Below are positions 42,677-49,926 of a stretch of 64,000 nt of DNA, one piece after another. The notes beneath the pieces were generated by a model. It was not told the origin of the DNA. It did not search any database and saw only the letters and a program-made list of their open reading frames with translations. The DNA is taken from assembly GCA_003134855.1 (NCBI GenBank), contig PLCS01000014.1, positions 338-64,337 of the forward strand. The letters are read 5' to 3'. The position numbers were made by a program, and so were the translations under genes. This DNA is from Acidobacteriaceae bacterium. GTDB taxonomy: Bacteria; Acidobacteriota; Terriglobia; Terriglobales; Acidobacteriaceae. The stretch's first letter is position 1; each line of letters starts with the position of its first letter.

Positions 42677-42913
42677 ATGGCAAATGCGGCAACCGATGTT
42701 GAAATCGATTGGATGGGCTGCGAGCTGATCGAATCAGTCCCCGGCAAGGTTTCGGGAAGGCCCATTGTGCGTGGAACGCGCATCCTGCCTGACGCCATAG
42801 TCGGCAGTTACGACCTCGGCGAGACGATCGACGAACTGCGCGAGGGCTTTCCTGCCCTCACTCTCCCTCAAATCCAACGCCTGATTGAGTTTGCCCACTC
42901 CCAGCGAGGCTAG
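42677..42913 (+). CDS. DUF433-family antitoxin
   Basis: A 78-residue protein with the DUF433 core VSGRPIVRGTRILPDAIVGSYDLGETIDELREGFPALTLPQIQRLIEFAHSQ, a small winged-helix-like fold that acts as the antitoxin of VapC-like DUF5615 toxins. The ATG at 42677 has GAGGG upstream; the frame extends 14 codons further without a site. The toxin remnant follows after eight bases. The domain is full length, so the antitoxin may still be made without a working toxin. Confidence 0.8.
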   Translation: MANAATDVEIDWMGCELIESVPGKVSGRPIVRGTRILPDAIVGSYDLGETIDELREGFPALTLPQIQRLIEFAHSQRG

Positions 42914-42921
42914 GCCGTCCG

Positions 42922-43014
42922 GTGAAAATCCTGCTCGATGAGAATCTCGATCACGCCCTGCGCAAGCTACTTGGGCTACTTGAGGTCTTCACCGTAACGT
43001 ATATGGGCTGGTGA
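42922..43014 (+). pseudogene. Truncated DUF5615 PIN-like toxin
   Basis: A GTG start opens a frame reading KILLDENLDHALRKLLGLLEVFTVTYMGW and then stops at TGA. This is the N-terminal strand-helix-strand of DUF5615 toxins, with the active-site DEN, cut at the point where the family normally continues with an NG-x-LL segment. About two thirds of the usual length is missing, so it is very likely inactive. Confidence 0.8.
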
Positions 43015-43139
43015 AGGATAAACCTGCATTGTCCCACGGTATTGAGAGAAGCGAGTATGGTGCCAACGGACTTCCGAAGGCCGCCAAGTGATTTGCGTCA
43101 CAGTATACTGATTCTTGCACCGGTAAGGTGAGAAGCGAA

Positions 43140-43976
43140 ATGTATCTGCTCTGGCTGCGAGTTGCGGTGATCCTCTATGCGGCGGCTTCTGTCGCCGTCT
43201 TTCCGGCCGTGCTCTACGGGCGGGTGGGCTGGCGCAAAAGCTGCGTCCACCTGGCCGGCATGGCCTTCTTCTTCCACTTTATCTCCTGCGTCGAGATGCT
43301 GGTCCAGGCCCATCACTGGATGCCGGTGGGGGTGCGCGAGATGGAGTCGCTACTGGGCTTCGTCCTTGCCGGAGTGTTCTTTCTGGTTTGGTGGCTTTAC
43401 GACGCGATCTCCCTTGGAATCTTTGTATTACCCATTACTTTTTTCGTGGTTTTTGTGCCTTCTCTGGGCGTTGACCGCTATATGTTTCCCTCCGCCGGGG
43501 TGCGTTTCAGTTGGCTGGTAGCGCATATCGCCGCGCTGCTGGCGGCCTATGTAGCGCTTGGCTTTAGTTTACTGGCCTCGATCCTCTACCTAGTTCAGGA
43601 GCGCCGCCTGAAGAGCAAGCACAAGCCCGGAGAAGACTCCTGGTGGCTGCCGCTGGACTGGCTGCCGCCGCTGGACACGCTGGAGCGCATCGCCCACGCC
43701 ATGCTGGAGTTCGGCTTTCCCTGCGTGACCGTCGGCCTGGTGATTGGCTCGGTTCTGGCGCAGGAGACCGTTCTTGGCGCAGGCTACTTCCGCGACCCCA
43801 AAGTCATCGCGTCGTTTGCCATGTGGGCCATCTACGTCACTCTGCTGTTTGTTCGCCGCAGCGCCGGATTGCGCGGACGCCGTGCTGTGTATCTTTCCGG
43901 CGCCGTCTTCCTGGTGATGCTGGCCGTGCTGGCCGCCAATGTCTTCAGCCGCGTGCACAGGTTCGGTCCGCAATGA
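43140..43976 (+). CDS. HemX/CcsA-like cytochrome c assembly membrane protein
   Basis: A 278-residue protein with eight predicted helices. The tryptophan-rich VFFLVWWLYDAISLGIFVLPITF region, a conserved His in WLVAHIAALLAAYVALGFSLLASILYL and the preceding loops match the CcsA/HemX family, whose members handle heme during cytochrome c maturation or affect glutamyl-tRNA reductase levels. Its position immediately before hemA, with ATGA overlap, is the classical hemX position. The ATG at 43140 follows AAGGTGAG; the GTG four codons earlier is less likely. Confidence 0.85.
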   Translation: MYLLWLRVAVILYAAASVAVFPAVLYGRVGWRKSCVHLAGMAFFFHFISCVEMLVQAHHWMPVGVREMESLLGFVLAGVFFLVWWLYDAISLGIFVLPITFFVVFVPSLGVDRYMFPSAGVRFSWLVAHIAALLAAYVALGFSLLASILYLVQERRLKSKHKPGEDSWWLPLDWLPPLDTLERIAHAMLEFGFPCVTVGLVIGSVLAQETVLGAGYFRDPKVIASFAMWAIYVTLLFVRRSAGLRGRRAVYLSGAVFLVMLAVLAANVFSRVHRFGPQ

Positions 43977-45298
43977 GCCTGGTCCTCATCGGCGTCAACC
44001 ACAAGACCGCGCCCATTGAGGTGCGCGAGCGGATCGCTATCTCGCGCGACGATCTGCCGGAGACCACGCGTGCGCTGGCCGCCGTGCCCGGCGTCGCCGA
44101 GTGCATGATCGTCTCGACTTGTAATAGGGTCGAGATTCTGGCCGCGGTTGAGTCTGATGCTGCCGGCCTGGCTGGCTTTTTGCAGCGGCATTTTGGCCTG
44201 GACCCGGCGCTGCTCGCTCCGCACCTCTACGAGCATCGCGACCAGGAGGCGGTGCGGCACTTGTTCCGCGTGGCCGCCAGCCTGGACTCGATGGTGGTGG
44301 GCGAGCCGCAGATTCTGGGCCAGGTCAAAGATGCCTTTGCTGTGGCGCGCGCGGCGGGCACTGTGGGCGGGCAGCTTGAGCACCTTTTGCAGAGCACCTT
44401 TGCCGCCGCCAAGAGGGTTCGCACGGAGACGGAGATTGGCTCTAATTCGGTTTCCATCGCCTCGGTGGCCGTGGAGCTGGCGCGCAAGATCTTCGGATCG
44501 CTGCAAGGGCGCACGGTTTTTCTGGTGGGCGCGGGCAAGATGAGCGAGCTGGCCGCGCGGCATCTGGTGCAGCAGGGAGCGGGCGCGATTCTGGTGACCA
44601 ACCGCACGCTGGAGCGGGCGCGGCGCATGGCGGAGAGCTTTGCGGGGCAGGTGATCCCCTTCGAGCAGCTTTACGAAGCGGCCAGCCAGGCCGACATCGT
44701 GATCAGCTCGACCGGCGCGCCGCATCCCATCTTCCGTCGTGAGCATGGGCAAGCCTTTATGCATCGGCGGCGCAACCGGCCGATGTTCTTCATCGACATT
44801 GCCGTGCCACGCGACGTGGACCCGGCGATGGGCAAGCTGGAAGGCATTTTTGTCTACGACATCGACGACCTGCAAGCCGTGGCCGCGGTGCACATGGTGG
44901 AGCGCAGCCGTGAGGCTACCGACGCAGAGGCGCTGATTGCCGCCGAGGTCGAGCGCTTCCATCAGCGGCTGCTCACAGTTAATGTGGCTCCGGCGATTGT
45001 GGCGCTGCAACACCAGGCCGAGGAGATTCGTCAGGCGGAGTTGCGGCGCGCGCAGGCTCGGCTGGCTTCGCTGAACGCGGAGCAGCTTGCGGCGGTGGAG
45101 GCGCTGACGCGCGGGCTGGTCAACAAATTTCTCCATCCACCGATGCAGGCGCTCAAGCAGGCCGCTCGCGAGAACGATGCAGCGCGCCTGGAATTGCTCT
45201 GCGAGACCTGGTCGCTGCCTGCGGGTGCTCAGAATTCTGAAACAGAGAAGGCTGAGGAAGAGCCCGTGAACGAGAGTAGCGGGGAGAGCCGTCCATGA
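43973..45298 (+). CDS. hemA: Glutamyl-tRNA reductase
   Basis: A 441-residue enzyme that reduces glutamyl-tRNA to glutamate-1-semialdehyde, the first committed step of heme synthesis by the C5 pathway. GVNHKTAPIEVRER opens the catalytic domain, C50 in STCNRVE is the active-site thiol, GEPQILGQVK lies in the substrate site and VGAGKMSELAARHL is the NADPH-binding loop. The C-terminal dimerisation helix is present. The start overlaps hemX and the stop overlaps hemC, indicating one coupled operon. The open frame upstream of 43973 is a shadow of hemX. Confidence 0.97.
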   Translation: MSLVLIGVNHKTAPIEVRERIAISRDDLPETTRALAAVPGVAECMIVSTCNRVEILAAVESDAAGLAGFLQRHFGLDPALLAPHLYEHRDQEAVRHLFRVAASLDSMVVGEPQILGQVKDAFAVARAAGTVGGQLEHLLQSTFAAAKRVRTETEIGSNSVSIASVAVELARKIFGSLQGRTVFLVGAGKMSELAARHLVQQGAGAILVTNRTLERARRMAESFAGQVIPFEQLYEAASQADIVISSTGAPHPIFRREHGQAFMHRRRNRPMFFIDIAVPRDVDPAMGKLEGIFVYDIDDLQAVAAVHMVERSREATDAEALIAAEVERFHQRLLTVNVAPAIVALQHQAEEIRQAELRRAQARLASLNAEQLAAVEALTRGLVNKFLHPPMQALKQAARENDAARLELLCETWSLPAGAQNSETEKAEEEPVNESSGESRP

Positions 45299-46254
45299 AG
45301 CTGCGCATCGGAAGTCGCGGCTCGCAACTGGCCCTGTGGCAGGCAAACCACATCGCCGCGTTGCTGCGCGGCCTGGGGCATGAGGTCGAGATCGAGATCA
45401 TCAAGACCACCGGCGACCGGCTGCAAGAGGTCACCTTCGCCCAGGTCGGGGCCATCACTGGCGACAAGGGAATGTTCACGAAAGAAATCGAAGAAGCGCT
45501 GGCGGATGGGCGCGTGGACCTGGCTGTTCATTCGCTCAAGGATTTGCCCACCGAGCTGCCGGAGCCGTTTGCGCTGGCCGCGACGCCCCCACGCGTGGAC
45601 CCGCGCGACGTTTTTGTTTCGGTGAAGTATGAGAATCTGGCGGCGTTGCCGCAGGGCGCGCGCGTGGGCACCAGCAGCCAGCGGCGGCGGGCACAGTTGA
45701 AGGCCGTGCGGCCCGACATTGAGGCTGTCGAGTTTCGCGGCAATGTGGACACGCGGCTGCGCAAGCTGGCCGAAGGGCAGGTGGAGGCGATTCTGCTGGC
45801 GGCGGCCGGACTTGACCGGTTGGAGAAGACCGAGTGGGTGCGCGAGCGGCTGGAGCCGAAGGAGTTTTGCCCGGCGGCTGGGCAGGGAGCGCTGGGCATC
45901 GAAACCCGCAAGGACGACGCGGCGACGATGGCGGCGGTTGCCTTCCTTGACGATGCGGCCACGCGCTTTGCCGTCACCGTCGAACGGGCCGCGCTGGCCG
46001 CGCTCGGCGGAGGCTGCCAGGTGCCCATCGGCATTCATTGCCGGCCGTGGCTGAAGGAGGATTCCGGCGCGGATAAAGCTCTTTGGGACGAATTCTTTGC
46101 CGTCGTCGCCGCTCCCGAAACGGGTGAGTCTGTCCGCATCCACCACATCGCGCTTCATGTTGGCGCGGAGCCGGCGACGCTGGGCCGAAAGATAGCGCAA
46201 AAGCTGATCGATGCAGGCGCGGGTCCGCTGCTGGCCGCTGCGGGAGGCGCGTAA
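45295..46254 (+). CDS. hemC: Hydroxymethylbilane synthase (porphobilinogen deaminase)
   Basis: A 319-residue enzyme that joins four porphobilinogens into hydroxymethylbilane. IGSRGSQLALWQAN opens domain 1, VDLAVHSLKDLP holds the catalytic D83, GTSSQRRRAQL the substrate-binding arginines and LGGGCQVPIG the dipyrromethane-cofactor Cys241. All are present. The start overlaps hemA by four bases and the stop overlaps the hemD start by one base. Confidence 0.97.
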   Translation: MKLRIGSRGSQLALWQANHIAALLRGLGHEVEIEIIKTTGDRLQEVTFAQVGAITGDKGMFTKEIEEALADGRVDLAVHSLKDLPTELPEPFALAATPPRVDPRDVFVSVKYENLAALPQGARVGTSSQRRRAQLKAVRPDIEAVEFRGNVDTRLRKLAEGQVEAILLAAAGLDRLEKTEWVRERLEPKEFCPAAGQGALGIETRKDDAATMAAVAFLDDAATRFAVTVERAALAALGGGCQVPIGIHCRPWLKEDSGADKALWDEFFAVVAAPETGESVRIHHIALHVGAEPATLGRKIAQKLIDAGAGPLLAAAGGA

Positions 46255-47039
46255 TGAGCGCGCTGCCGTTGCTGGGCCGTCGCGTGATGGTCACCCGCGC
46301 CGCGCATCAGGCCGGCAAGCTCAGCGAGGGCTTGCGCGCGCTGGGAGCGGAGCCGGTCGAGGTTGCGGTGCTGGAGATTCGCCCGCCGGAGAGTTTTGCG
46401 CCGCTGGACGCGGCGTTGCGTCGGCTTGACAGCTACGATTGGCTGATTCTGACCAGCGGCAATGCGGTGCGGGCGCTCGCCGAGCGGGCCGCGGCGTTGG
46501 GGATTGCGCTGGCGCAGCCGGTTGGCATGAAGGTGGCGGCGATTGGCGAAGCTACTGCGGCTGCGGCGCGGCTGATGGGATTTACCGTAGCTTTTGTTCC
46601 CGCAACCTATGTGGCCGAGAGCCTGGCCGATGGGATGAGCGCTCAGGTCACGGGCCGGAGAATTCTGATCGCACAGGCCGCTGTGGCCCGCGATGTGATT
46701 CCGGATGGGCTGAGGGCTGCAGGCGCTGAGGTCGATGTGGTCGAGGCTTACCGTAACGTCCTGCCCGATGCCGCGCCGGAGCAGCTTCGCCAAGCACTGG
46801 GGAAGGGAATTGCCGCCGCCACCTTCACCAGTTCCTCCAGCGCAACGCATCTGGCCGAGGCGGCGCGCGTGGCTGGGATTGCGTGGCCGCTGGCGGGCGT
46901 TCCGGCGGTTTCGATTGGGCCAATTACCAGCCAGACCTTGCGTGAGCTGGGCTGGCTGCCCGCGGCAGAGGCGAATCCCTCCGACATTCCGGGGCTGATT
47001 GCGGCTGTCGGTGCGTGTCTTGCATCGCTGACTCGCTAA
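46254..47039 (+). CDS. hemD: Uroporphyrinogen-III synthase
   Basis: A 261-residue enzyme that cyclises hydroxymethylbilane with inversion of ring D. The sequence is poorly conserved in this family; visible features are RRVMVTRAAHQAGKLSEGLRALG at the N-terminus, WLILTSGNAVRAL, KVAAIGEATAAAARLMGF and the C-terminal FTSSSSATHLAEA ... VSIGPITSQTLRELG. Position after hemC supports the call. The next gene is convergent. Confidence 0.93.
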   Translation: MSALPLLGRRVMVTRAAHQAGKLSEGLRALGAEPVEVAVLEIRPPESFAPLDAALRRLDSYDWLILTSGNAVRALAERAAALGIALAQPVGMKVAAIGEATAAAARLMGFTVAFVPATYVAESLADGMSAQVTGRRILIAQAAVARDVIPDGLRAAGAEVDVVEAYRNVLPDAAPEQLRQALGKGIAAATFTSSSSATHLAEAARVAGIAWPLAGVPAVSIGPITSQTLRELGWLPAAEANPSDIPGLIAAVGACLASLTR

Positions 47040-47046
47040 CTCGTTT

Positions 47047-47093
47047 GGGTGCCCGATCCTTTCCGCGTTTTTGTGCTGGGGGTGGGATACCAC
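47047..47093. repeat. Degenerate variable-stem hairpin repeat
   Basis: GGGTGCCCGATCC ... GGGTGGGATACCAC carries the family flanks (other strand GTGGTATCCCACCC and GGGCACCC) but its stem no longer pairs well. A further GGGTGCCCCACC follows at about 47115. It occupies the gap between convergent hemD and nth. Confidence 0.55.
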
Positions 47094-47133
47094 AAAAGCT
47101 ATGTGCGAAGAGCGGGTGCCCCACCGCAGGGGG

Positions 47134-47820
47134 CTAACTCCGCCAGGTCTTGTCCTTCGCCATGCAAAGCTGCTCAAGGTTGCAGCGGTCGCATTTGGGT
47201 TTGCGGGCCTCGCAGACCTGGCGGCCGTGGTGGATGATCTGGTGGGAGAAGTCGATCCAGCGGCTCTCGGGCAGAATGCGCATCAACTCCTGCTCGACCT
47301 TTTCGGGCGTCTCGCTTTTGGCCAGGCCGAGGCGGCGGGCGATGCGAAAGACGTGCGTGTCCACTACCACGCCCTCAGCCTTGCGGAAGGCTACGCCGAG
47401 GACGACGTTGGCTGTCTTGCGCGCCGCGCCGGGGATGGTGACTTGCTCCGCTAGTGTTTGCGGAACCTGGCCGCCGAAGTCGGAGACGATCTTGCGCGCC
47501 GCGCCCTGAATCGACTTAGCCTTGTTGCGAAAGAATCCCGTCGTCCGGATGAGAGCTTCGAGTTGCGGCAGCGTAGCCTTGGCCATCTTTTGCGGGGTAG
47601 GGAAGCGGCGGAATAGCTCCGGAGTGACCATGTTGACGCGCACGTCGGTGCATTGCGCGGAAAGGATTGTGGCTATCAGCAGCTCCCAGGGCGAGCGATG
47701 GATGAGGGCGCACTCGGCGCGGGGATAAGCTTCGTCGAGAGCTGCGAGGATGGCGGAGATGCGGTCGGGGGCGAGATCGCCGTGCTGCGCTTTGTACTGC
47801 TTCTTCATGATTGGTTTCAT
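47134..47820 (-). CDS. nth: Endonuclease III (DNA glycosylase/AP lyase)
   Basis: A 228-residue base-excision repair enzyme that removes oxidised pyrimidines and nicks the abasic site. The catalytic Lys135 (ARKTANVVL) and Asp154 (VVDTHVFR) are present, and the C-terminal [4Fe-4S] loop CEARKPKCDRCNLEQLC has the usual C-x6-C-x2-C-x5-C spacing. The helix-hairpin-helix reads IPGAARKTA, where the family has LPGVGRKTA; losing the second glycine of this DNA-backbone-binding turn is unusual. Otherwise full length. It is convergent with hemD. Confidence 0.95.
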   Translation of the reverse strand: MKPIMKKQYKAQHGDLAPDRISAILAALDEAYPRAECALIHRSPWELLIATILSAQCTDVRVNMVTPELFRRFPTPQKMAKATLPQLEALIRTTGFFRNKAKSIQGAARKIVSDFGGQVPQTLAEQVTIPGAARKTANVVLGVAFRKAEGVVVDTHVFRIARRLGLAKSETPEKVEQELMRILPESRWIDFSHQIIHHGRQVCEARKPKCDRCNLEQLCMAKDKTWRS

Positions 47821-47984
47821 GGCAGGCTTGGTCGAATCGACACTGGTTAAGATTTGGGTCTTCTCTATCCTTTCGCTAAAACTTGTGAAGACTGGTTAAC
47901 CGTTTAGCAAGTTAGCCACCGCTTCGCGGTGATAGCAGGTTCGCGAGTTAGCGGATTCCTGGGCAAGTCCGGCATATAGACAAC

Positions 47985-48809
47985 CTACAGGCTGCCGCTG
48001 AGCCAACTGCCAAGTTTCTCGATCGGCAGGCGGACGCTGATGAAGAACTGGCCGAAGAGGGCGTAGACGGCGCTGACTGCGTCGAAGCGCATCTCGTAGA
48101 TGAGCTTTTTGAAGACGACCGGGTCGTCGGCGAAGAGGTCTACGCCCCACTCCCAATCGTCGAAGCCAATCGAGCCGGAGATGATCTGCTTGACCTGGTC
48201 GCCGTAGCGGCGGCCGATGAGGCCGTGCTCGTGCATCATGCGCTGGCGTTCGGCGAACGGGACGGTGTACCAATTGACCTGCTCGCCGCGCTTGCGGTCC
48301 ATGGGATAGAAGCAGAGGTAGCGGGCTTCGGGAACGGCGGGGTAGAGGCGCGGCGCCATCGCGGCGGATTGGCGGGCGAGCGTGGCGGCGATCTCGGCCT
48401 TCCACTCCGGCGAGTGCTGCTCCAGATTGGCGGCGGCTTCGTAGCTCTTGCGCGTCGATTCGTAGAGGCCGAGTTCGACGACTGACACATACGAGTGGCG
48501 CAATTCCAGAAAATCGTAAAGTTCCGTCTGGGCGAGGTCGAGTTCGACCTGATTGAGAGCTTCGAGCGAGTTGCGGAAGTGAATCAGAACCAGGTCGCCC
48601 TTGTGACCGAGCTGGGAGAAGAGCGCGGTCTGGATGGGCGCGCCTGCCTCCCTGCGTTCCAGGCGGTTGAGCGTGGCGACGGCCTCGGCGGCAATCTTTT
48701 CGCGTTCGCCGTCCGCGCAGGAGCGCCAGGCCTTCCAATCGAAGCGGAAGAACTGGTGGAGCAGGAACGAGCCTTCAAGCGTAAGCGGGACGGGGGGGAA
48801 GTCGGCCAC
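47985..48809 (-). CDS. hemQ: Coproheme decarboxylase (HemQ, chlorite dismutase family)
   Basis: A 274-residue ferredoxin-fold protein of the chlorite dismutase superfamily. YPMDRKRGEQVNWYTVP with the catalytic Tyr181 and the proximal His195 in MMHEHGLIGRRYGDQ mark HemQ, which converts coproheme III to heme b with hydrogen peroxide. GSIGFDDWEWGVDLFADDPVVFKKLIYEMRFD is the conserved C-terminal block. True chlorite dismutases have a distal Arg loop not seen here. Its closeness to hemACD suggests the coproporphyrin-dependent heme route. The start ATG is at 48809. Confidence 0.92.
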   Translation of the reverse strand: MADFPPVPLTLEGSFLLHQFFRFDWKAWRSCADGEREKIAAEAVATLNRLERREAGAPIQTALFSQLGHKGDLVLIHFRNSLEALNQVELDLAQTELYDFLELRHSYVSVVELGLYESTRKSYEAAANLEQHSPEWKAEIAATLARQSAAMAPRLYPAVPEARYLCFYPMDRKRGEQVNWYTVPFAERQRMMHEHGLIGRRYGDQVKQIISGSIGFDDWEWGVDLFADDPVVFKKLIYEMRFDAVSAVYALFGQFFISVRLPIEKLGSWLSGSL

Positions 48810-48910
48810 GGAATGATCTCCTTGAATACCCCCTCATGGTAACAAACCACCTGCGGTGGGGCAGCCGCCTTCGGCAGAGTGACAAGGTGCGTGTGGCTGG
48901 TTTTTGGTGC

Positions 48911-48961
48911 GTGGTTTCCCACCCTTGGCACAAGAACAAGAACGTGCCAAGGATGGGGCAC
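48911..48961. repeat. Variable-stem hairpin repeat
   Basis: GTGGTTTCCCACC, arm CCTTGGCAC (48923-48931), a 12-base loop, arm GTGCCAAGG (48944-48952), then ATGGGGCAC. The flanks equal those of 12992-13037, but the nine-base-pair stem is entirely different and still perfectly paired. It sits in a 359-base gap (48810-49168) between hemQ and dedA that also holds a GGTAACAAACCACC stretch and a second copy at 49005. Confidence 0.85.
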
Positions 48962-49004
48962 CCAGGCAGTTGGGGGAGTGGCGGCACACGGCGGGTCGGG
49001 GTTC

Positions 49005-49093
49005 GTGGTATCCCATCCTTGCGCCAGGATTACAAGATGCAGGTCCTTCGACTCCGCTGCGCTCCGCTCAGGATGACAGCAAGAATGGGGCAC
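49005..49093. repeat. Variable-stem hairpin with a second repeat nested in its loop
   Basis: GTGGTATCCCAT-C-CTTGC at 49005-49021 pairs with GCAAG-A-ATGGGGCAC at 49079-49093. Its loop holds the unrelated widespread repeat that begins CCTTCGACTCCGCTG and ends CTCAGGATGACA. The conserved C/A mismatch of the family is kept. No gene is present. Confidence 0.7.
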
Positions 49094-49168
49094 GAAGCTC
49101 TCGGTTGTCCCACGACCCGCACCGGAGAGAGCCAGACCCCGGCCTGGACCGATATACTGTTAACGCGC

Positions 49169-49807
49169 ATGAGCGAAAAGATACTTGCCTTTCTGGTGCA
49201 TTTTGTAACCCACGTGATTGATATGGGCGGCTACGCGGGAATTGCCGCGCTGATGGGGATTGAATCGGCCTGCATTCCACTGCCCTCGGAGATCATCATG
49301 CCGTTTGCCGGCTTTCTGGTCTATGCCGGCCGCTTCAGCCTCTTCTGGGTGGCCACGGCCGGGGCGATCGGCTGCAACCTGGGTTCGGTGGTCGCCTATT
49401 GGATCGGCGCGAAGGGCGGACGGCCGCTGGTGGAGCGCTACGGCAAATGGGTGCTGATGAGCCACCACGATCTGGACCGCATGACGGAGTTTTTCCTGCG
49501 CTATGGCTCGATTGCTGTGCTGCTGGCGCGCCTGCTGCCGGTGGTGCGGACCTTCATCGCCTTTCCGGCGGGCATCGCCCGGATGCCGCAGCTTCGCTTT
49601 CACATTTATACGTTTGCGGGTTCCTGGCCATGGTGCTTCGCGCTGGCCTATGCGGGCATGAGGCTGGGCCAGGCCTGGCACACGGACCCGCGCTTTTACG
49701 CAGCCTTCCACCGTTTCCATCTGGGCGTCGAGTTGGCGCTGGTGGCGGGGATCGTCTGGTTTGTATGGTCGCACGTGAGGCGTGGCAGGCATACGGAGGC
49801 CGCGTAG
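49169..49807 (+). CDS. DedA-family membrane protein
   Basis: A 212-residue protein with four to five membrane segments. IESACIPLPSEIIMPFAGFLVYAGRFSLFWVATAGAIGCNLGSVVAYWIGAKGG is the DedA/SNARE-associated core, with the conserved E and the GxxxG helices, and FFLRYGSIAVLLARLLPVVRTFIAFPAGIARM contains the functional R and the re-entrant loop. DedA proteins are implicated in recycling undecaprenyl phosphate and lipid flipping at the inner membrane. The ATG at 49169 is taken although its ribosome site is weak; the upstream frame runs through repeats. TATACT at 49153-49158 may be the -10 box. Confidence 0.88.
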   Translation: MSEKILAFLVHFVTHVIDMGGYAGIAALMGIESACIPLPSEIIMPFAGFLVYAGRFSLFWVATAGAIGCNLGSVVAYWIGAKGGRPLVERYGKWVLMSHHDLDRMTEFFLRYGSIAVLLARLLPVVRTFIAFPAGIARMPQLRFHIYTFAGSWPWCFALAYAGMRLGQAWHTDPRFYAAFHRFHLGVELALVAGIVWFVWSHVRRGRHTEAA

Positions 49808-49926
49808 CAGCAGATGAGACTGAGGTGGGACGAGGGCAACCTGCAAGGCGTACACTGTTTCGGTTGCCTGAAATAGTTTGAACGGCCCGGATTACCGGAG
49901 CAATCACAATCAGATTAGGAGAAACA

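Noticed and set aside
47985-48809. True chlorite dismutase
   Set aside because: The YPMDRKRGEQVNWYTVP block with the catalytic tyrosine points to HemQ; the distal arginine context of chlorite dismutases is not seen.
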